A stretch of 64,000 bases of DNA from Clostridiales bacterium PH28_bin88. Lineage in GTDB: Bacteria; Bacillota; PH28-bin88. The notes beneath the pieces were generated by a model, which was given only the letters and a program-made list of their open reading frames with translations, had not been told where the DNA came from and searched no databases. The stretch is taken from NCBI GenBank assembly GCA_000987045.1, contig LAKY01000053.1, forward strand, positions 1 to 64,000, given 5' to 3'. Of the stretch, positions 60,605 to 64,000 are shown in pieces (position 1 is the first letter of the stretch; each line of letters opens with the position of its first letter). The position numbers and the translations under genes were made by a program.

Positions 60605-61297
60605 AGGCGCTTCACCCACCTGGCGCAGACAAATCCCGGTGGGCGGTCCCCGGCGATGGCGGCTTCTTTTTCAATGGCCAGTGCTTTTTCCCGGGAGAAA
60701 CCGGGGATATCGGCCGGGAAATACAATCCCCGTAACAGCTTCTTCTCTCCGCAAGGCAAAAGCCCCAATAACTGCTGCCCGGTGTAAAAGGTGGCGTGAT
60801 TAAAAACCGAAGAGGGGTCCTCTTTAGCCCGGCGAGTGTAGAATTCGCTCCAGGGGCTTTCACCGGCGATGACCCCGATGACCATCCTCCCTCCGGTCTT
60901 CAAGGCTTTGAAGGCCTTTTCCAGGACTTGCGCCGGCTGGGGGAAGAATTCCAGCGCGGTAACCGACAGCACCAGGTCGAAGCTTTCCGGCTCCAGCTTA
61001 ATCCGGTGGATGTCACCCTCGACCAGTTCCAGGTCCAGACCGGCCTCCGCGGCTTTCCTCCGTGCTTCCGCCAGCATGGCGGCAGATATGTCAATACCGG
61101 TAACCTTTAGCCCCCGGCGGGCCAGTTCCAGCGCATAGTTACCCGTCCCGCACCCCAGGTCCAGCAGCCTCATCCCGGGTTCCGGCAGAAGCAGTTCGTA
61201 GACCATTTCCTTCTCGATCTCGTCGACTAACCGGCCCATCTCCATGGTATACCAGGAATCATATTTCTGTAGCGATGCCGTCAAAAATCTCAGCCAC
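60601..61297 (-). CDS. SAM-dependent methyltransferase with a frameshift near its start
   Basis: Class I methyltransferase: LLDLGCGTGNYALELARRGL, VTGIDISAAMLAEARRKA and LVEGDIHRIKLEPESFDLVL. A ribosome site GGAGGTG precedes GTG 61297, reading VAEIFDGIATE, and the homologous continuation YDSWYTMEMGRL is in the next frame: one extra A in gaaatat near 61262 separates them. From the TTG at 61284 the protein is 227 aa but has no ribosome site. Either a fresh mutation or a sequencing error. Substrate unknown; neighbour is YkoF-like. Confidence 0.8.
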
Positions 61298-61408
61298 GGT
61301 TGACACCTCCACCACCTTATTTCGAGATTGAAAAGTTATTTCCTGCTGACAACAAAATGGGATTGAAAGCTGATGGAAAAAGGTTATGGCGTTCCGGTAA
61401 CGGAGCGA

Positions 61409-61446
61409 AAAAAGAGGAAGGACGTCCGCACAAACGTCCTTCCTCC
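61409..61446 (-). terminator. Terminator of the structured leader RNA
   Basis: GAGGAAGGACGT/ACGTCCTTCCTC, a perfect 12-bp helix around TTGTGCGG, then TTTTTTCGC on the minus strand. One of the best terminators in the window. Confidence 0.85.
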
Positions 61447-61530
61447 CGGCGTTCAGCCTACTAGGCGTTAACATGCTCCGGGCCGCATTGCCCAAAGCTG
61501 GGGAGGGTGTGCAAGCACCTTCCCTTTGCT
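61409..61530 (-). ncRNA. Unassigned structured RNA of about 120 nt (leader or sRNA)
   Basis: Lies between a strong promoter and a perfect terminator. Visible helices: GGGAAGGTG/CACCCTCCC around CTTGCA (about 61503-61523), GGGC...GCCC with CGG, and GCCTAGTAGGC. It precedes the methyltransferase gene by about 110 nt. It does not match TPP, cobalamin, SAM-I, glycine, FMN, ZTP, T-box or c-di-GMP motifs as I know them. Could be a riboswitch or an independent small RNA. Confidence 0.55.
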
Positions 61531-61533
61531 TTT

Positions 61534-61563
61534 ATTATAACCCTTTTTCATTTATATTTTCAA
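61534..61563 (-). promoter_or_regulatory. Strong vegetative promoter of the structured RNA
   Basis: On the minus strand TTGAAA (61558-61563), 18 bp, TATAAT (61534-61539), in an AT-rich setting. Predicted start near 61527. Confidence 0.75.
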
Positions 61564-61606
61564 GCCGTTTAAGCCAACCCATCCAAATATAATCAACAGG
61601 TCAAGA

Positions 61607-61633
61607 GGAAAAGCCCGGCATAACCGGGCTGAT
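61607..61633 (-). terminator. Terminator after the nine-haem cytochrome
   Basis: AGCCCGG/CCGGGCT around TTATG then TTTTCC, 13 nt after the stop. Confidence 0.8.
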
Positions 61634-61645
61634 TCCTTTTACACA

Positions 61646-63586
61646 TTATTGTACCTTCCGGCCGCCCACCTTCATGGGGTCTCCCTCGTAGCCGAGGGCC
61701 TTGAAGTCAAGGGCGCCGTTTTCAGTGTGGCAGCTGCCGCAGGTCAGTGCCTTGTCCTTGGGAACTACTTCGTGGTTAACAAGCATGTACATGTTGGTCT
61801 CCACGAATTCATAGCTCCCGCTGTAGGCCAGGCCGGACTTGGCCATACCGTCCCGGGCGGCCTGGTTCCAGTCATAGTGCTTCCAGTAGCCGCCGAAGAG
61901 ATGAGGCGTGATCAGGTAGCCATTGACGGCGTCACTGATCTGCTTGCCGCCGAAGAGCTTGAAGGGGTAGATCTTGGCGTTCTTGTCGTTGATGTCGCCC
62001 ACCGGTTTGGCCAGGGTGGTGATACCGCCCCTGTTGACCGGGTCGCCCAGCAGGTACCTTTCGGACTTGCCGTTGTACCAGGCGTATACCGGCTTGACGT
62101 CCTTCTGCCAGACGAAGTCTCCCTTCATCTTGTCATAGGTTGGCTTGCCGTACTGGTCCTTGGGAGCCTCTTTGTCCTGGCCCGCGGTGGACCAATCCCA
62201 GTACATCTTGGTCGCCTGCCCGGTGGCAAAGGTGGGAATGTGGCAGGTCTGGCAGGCTACCGCGGCGGTATGCTTGTTCAACGTCTCGTTGGACTTGTGA
62301 GGCGCTCCGGTATGGCAGTCCTCGCACGCAACCCGGCCTGCATAGGTGGGAATGACATGCAGGCTGCCGCCCGGGACCTGGTGGTCCTCGGTCTGATGGC
62401 AGTCCTGGCAAACCAGGCCGGCGCCGCCCATGTGGACGTCATGTTCCCGGGTGGGGTTCTTCAAAGTGGAATCCAGCCCCGGGCTCTTCACCGCGTCCCC
62501 GCCGCCGGCATAGAAGTGGCAACTGCCGCAGTTATCCCGGTCAGGCTTCCCGACGTTCTGGGCCACTTTTACCAGGTCCACTTTGGGATCGGGGTTACCC
62601 GCCGCCGGAGGAGCTTTCTTGTAGGTATCAGTAGTGTCGTGGCAAACCAGGCAGTCGATCTTGGTCTTGTCTGTGAAATCGAATTCCGCCTTGCCGTCCC
62701 AGCCGTAACCGATGTGGCAGCTGGTGCAGCGGGTTTCGTTGCCGGCGATGGAGATACAGAAGTTGTTGATGCCGTTGGCTTTACCGGCCACGACATTCTC
62801 ACGTCCAAGCACATCGTTGGCCGGCCCTTGCCAGTTCCAGTGGCCGGAGGCCAGCACGTGTTCCGCTTGCGCGTCATGGCAGGTCAGGCACTGCTTGGTT
62901 ACATCCGGCCCGGTGGCAAAGGGACCGGTGATAAAAGCGGAGTGGTCTACCGGAAGCTTGATGGAAAGGCCTTGGGTCTGGCTGTACTCAGCCTCGGCTC
63001 CCAGGCTTTCCGCCAGGAACCTGGCGGGGACCCAGGTCTTCTTGGAAAGCAGTTGGGTCTTGACAGCCACTTCTTTACCGTCCACCAGGGCTTTACCGGT
63101 CTTAACAAAGAATACCACCTGGTGCTTATCCGTGGTAAAAGTAGCCGTCTTTCTGGTATTGTCCCAGTCCACCGCGGCACCAAACCACTCGCCCGCGGTA
63201 CGGGCCTGGACCAGCAATTCACCGCCAACCGTCCGGACAGGAACCTGCTTCTTCACACCATTGACGGTAATCACGGTACTGTTGTTGGCCGGTGCAGCCG
63301 GGGCTTTGGGAGCGGGCGCTGAGGCCTTCGGTGCGGGTTCAGCCGGCTTTGGCGCTCCGGTTTTTGGTGCCGGTGCTGTTTTTGGCGCCGGAGGTCCGTT
63401 GGGATGGCAGGTGGTACAGTTATTGCCGAATTCCGGCTTGGCTATGGCCTGATCCGTTCCCGCCAGGCCCACCAGTACCAGGACTCCAAAAAACGCCAGA
63501 AATACTAGCGAAGTGATCACTTTCCTGGTCAATGTATGTCCTCCCTCTTTGTTTACATGGTTCTTTGCTTGTATAGGCTCTCGCAT
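61646..63586 (-). CDS. Secreted nine-haem cytochrome c with copper-amine-oxidase-like domain (OTR/OcwA-like)
   Basis: 646 aa from ATG 63586 (AGGAGGTGAC upstream); an internal TTG at the signal peptide (LTRKVITSLVFLAFFGVLVL) also follows GGGAGG. CXXCH motifs: CTTCH, CLTCH, CTSCH, CLVCH, CGSCH, CQDCH, CEDCH, CQTCH, CGSCH, nine in total. After the first haem come a Pro/Ala linker and a copper-amine-oxidase N-terminal-like domain (about 100-205, ending LSKKTWVPARFLAESLGAEA); the remaining eight haems resemble octaheme tetrathionate reductases and the Thermincola terminal cytochrome OcwA. Likely a wall-exposed terminal reductase; acceptor unknown. Confidence 0.88.
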   Translation of the reverse strand: MREPIQAKNHVNKEGGHTLTRKVITSLVFLAFFGVLVLVGLAGTDQAIAKPEFGNNCTTCHPNGPPAPKTAPAPKTGAPKPAEPAPKASAPAPKAPAAPANNSTVITVNGVKKQVPVRTVGGELLVQARTAGEWFGAAVDWDNTRKTATFTTDKHQVVFFVKTGKALVDGKEVAVKTQLLSKKTWVPARFLAESLGAEAEYSQTQGLSIKLPVDHSAFITGPFATGPDVTKQCLTCHDAQAEHVLASGHWNWQGPANDVLGRENVVAGKANGINNFCISIAGNETRCTSCHIGYGWDGKAEFDFTDKTKIDCLVCHDTTDTYKKAPPAAGNPDPKVDLVKVAQNVGKPDRDNCGSCHFYAGGGDAVKSPGLDSTLKNPTREHDVHMGGAGLVCQDCHQTEDHQVPGGSLHVIPTYAGRVACEDCHTGAPHKSNETLNKHTAAVACQTCHIPTFATGQATKMYWDWSTAGQDKEAPKDQYGKPTYDKMKGDFVWQKDVKPVYAWYNGKSERYLLGDPVNRGGITTLAKPVGDINDKNAKIYPFKLFGGKQISDAVNGYLITPHLFGGYWKHYDWNQAARDGMAKSGLAYSGSYEFVETNMYMLVNHEVVPKDKALTCGSCHTENGALDFKALGYEGDPMKVGGRKVQ

Positions 63587-64000
63587 CTTTGTCACCTCCT
63601 TTCGCCTAACAAACCTTTTCTCCACGCGCCGCAAGGCGCGAAGGAAACGTTTTCCTTCAATACTAAGTAAAGAAGCTCCTCGGGGAAGACTGTCCCTGGT
63701 GCTTTTGGCATTTGTCCATGTTTTCCCGGGTTTTGTCCCCTCTTGCATTAGGGTCAAATGTCCCTTGTGCTGGCAGTAACAATTCTCCGCCCGCCTTAAC
63801 TATTCCTTTTATACTAAGCAAAACACCTATTGAAACTTTTTATGGCCTCATTGGTAAGAGCTATAGCTCCGGTACCTTTCCTGGTAAACTAAGCCTTAAC
63901 TTTATATTTATCTTGTTCAACCGGGTAAAAAAGGGCTATAATTGCTTTAGGCAGTTTTGCACTATCAGACTCTCATGCGGCTTTAAAGCCGCATGAGAGT
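63587..64000 (-). promoter_or_regulatory. Regulatory region of the nine-haem cytochrome
   Basis: About 410 bases without a gene. On the plus strand TTTGTCCC (63732-63739), 11 bp, GGGTCAAA (63751-63758) is a near copy of the operators at 28557 and 30530 and lies about 146 nt from the start. Extra half-sites GGGACA (63759-63764 complement) and GGGACAGT (near 63692) surround it. The window ends in a 32-bp palindrome. Confidence 0.6.
63969..64000. repeat. Perfect 32-bp palindrome at the window end
   Basis: Arm ACTCTCATGCGGCTTT (63969-63984) is followed directly by its exact complement AAAGCCGCATGAGAGT (63985-64000). Related degenerate copies at 14410-14444 and 60098-60115 share the flank GTCTGATAGTGC or part of it. 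May be a terminator for a gene beyond the window or a dispersed element. Confidence 0.6.

Noticed and set aside
61649-63322. 557-aa open frame antisense to the nine-haem cytochrome
   Set aside because: It is the complement of a clear multihaem gene, has no ribosome site and no recognisable domain.
1-64000. CRISPR arrays, rRNA or tRNA genes
   Set aside because: No regularly spaced repeats, rRNA segments or tRNA cloverleaf signatures were seen by eye; a dedicated scan could still find a tRNA.

Overview
The window looks like chromosomal DNA of an anaerobic, probably thermophilic member of the Clostridia (Peptococcaceae-like). The evidence is Clostridia-type genes (a SCIFF peptide with its radical-SAM maturase, a CotF-like coat protein, VanZ, CblT/CblS), strong Shine-Dalgarno sites, frequent GTG/TTG starts, and many riboswitches with intrinsic terminators. 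Large c-type cytochromes with cell-wall-type domains, as in metal-respiring Gram-positives such as Thermincola, point to respiration at or beyond the cell wall. I cannot name the species.

Layout. 1-10.3 kb: a partial cyclopropane-fatty-acid synthase, a PAS-type sigma-54 activator, a NasA/NarB-like molybdoenzyme, then a sigma-54 promoter followed by a Tat-exported type II (NarG-clade) molybdoenzyme broken by a frameshift, its four-cluster ferredoxin subunit and an NrfD-type membrane anchor. 10.4-14.2 kb: an HMA-like protein, an HD-GYP phosphodiesterase and two NicO-type Ni/Co transporters, one behind an unassigned terminator leader and one behind a cobalamin riboswitch. 14.2-20.1 kb: a gene graveyard of truncated genes (PDZ protease, metallophosphatase, radical SAM, histidine kinase, EamA transporter, group II intron) holding an intact-looking c-di-GMP-I riboswitch. 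20.2-24.5 kb: DUF302, a phosphonate/phosphite-type ABC transporter and three tiny zinc-ribbon genes. 24.7-32.3 kb: two paralogous lipoproteins, a NarX/LuxR-type two-component system and two secreted cytochromes, one fusing cytochrome c, SLH and ethylbenzene-dehydrogenase gamma-type domains, the other six-haem. 32.3-37 kb: cobalamin-riboswitch-controlled cblT-cblS and a CadC-CadA-like metal efflux operon. 37-42.4 kb: thiC-S-G-H-E-D behind a TPP riboswitch. 42.5-51 kb: two M23 peptidases, thioredoxin reductase, a CoA-binding protein, SCIFF and maturase, and a chemotaxis receptor. 51-57 kb: small SHOCT proteins, YedF, a Met-repeat protein, a YeiH-type exporter with a detached N-terminal peptide, and an alcohol dehydrogenase. 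57-61.3 kb: an HMP/thiamine-precursor ABC transporter with a second TPP riboswitch, a YkoF-like protein and a frameshifted methyltransferase behind a strong promoter and a structured RNA. 61.6-63.6 kb: a nine-haem cytochrome.

How it fits together. The respiratory theme is split between a sigma-54-controlled molybdoenzyme operon and a set of wall-directed cytochromes. All three cytochrome genes have a TTTGTCCC/GGGACAAA inverted repeat upstream, a candidate operator for the DevR-like response regulator encoded next to two of them. The remaining genes supply cofactors (cobalamin salvage, thiamine, Ni/Co), metal resistance, redox maintenance and c-di-GMP signalling.
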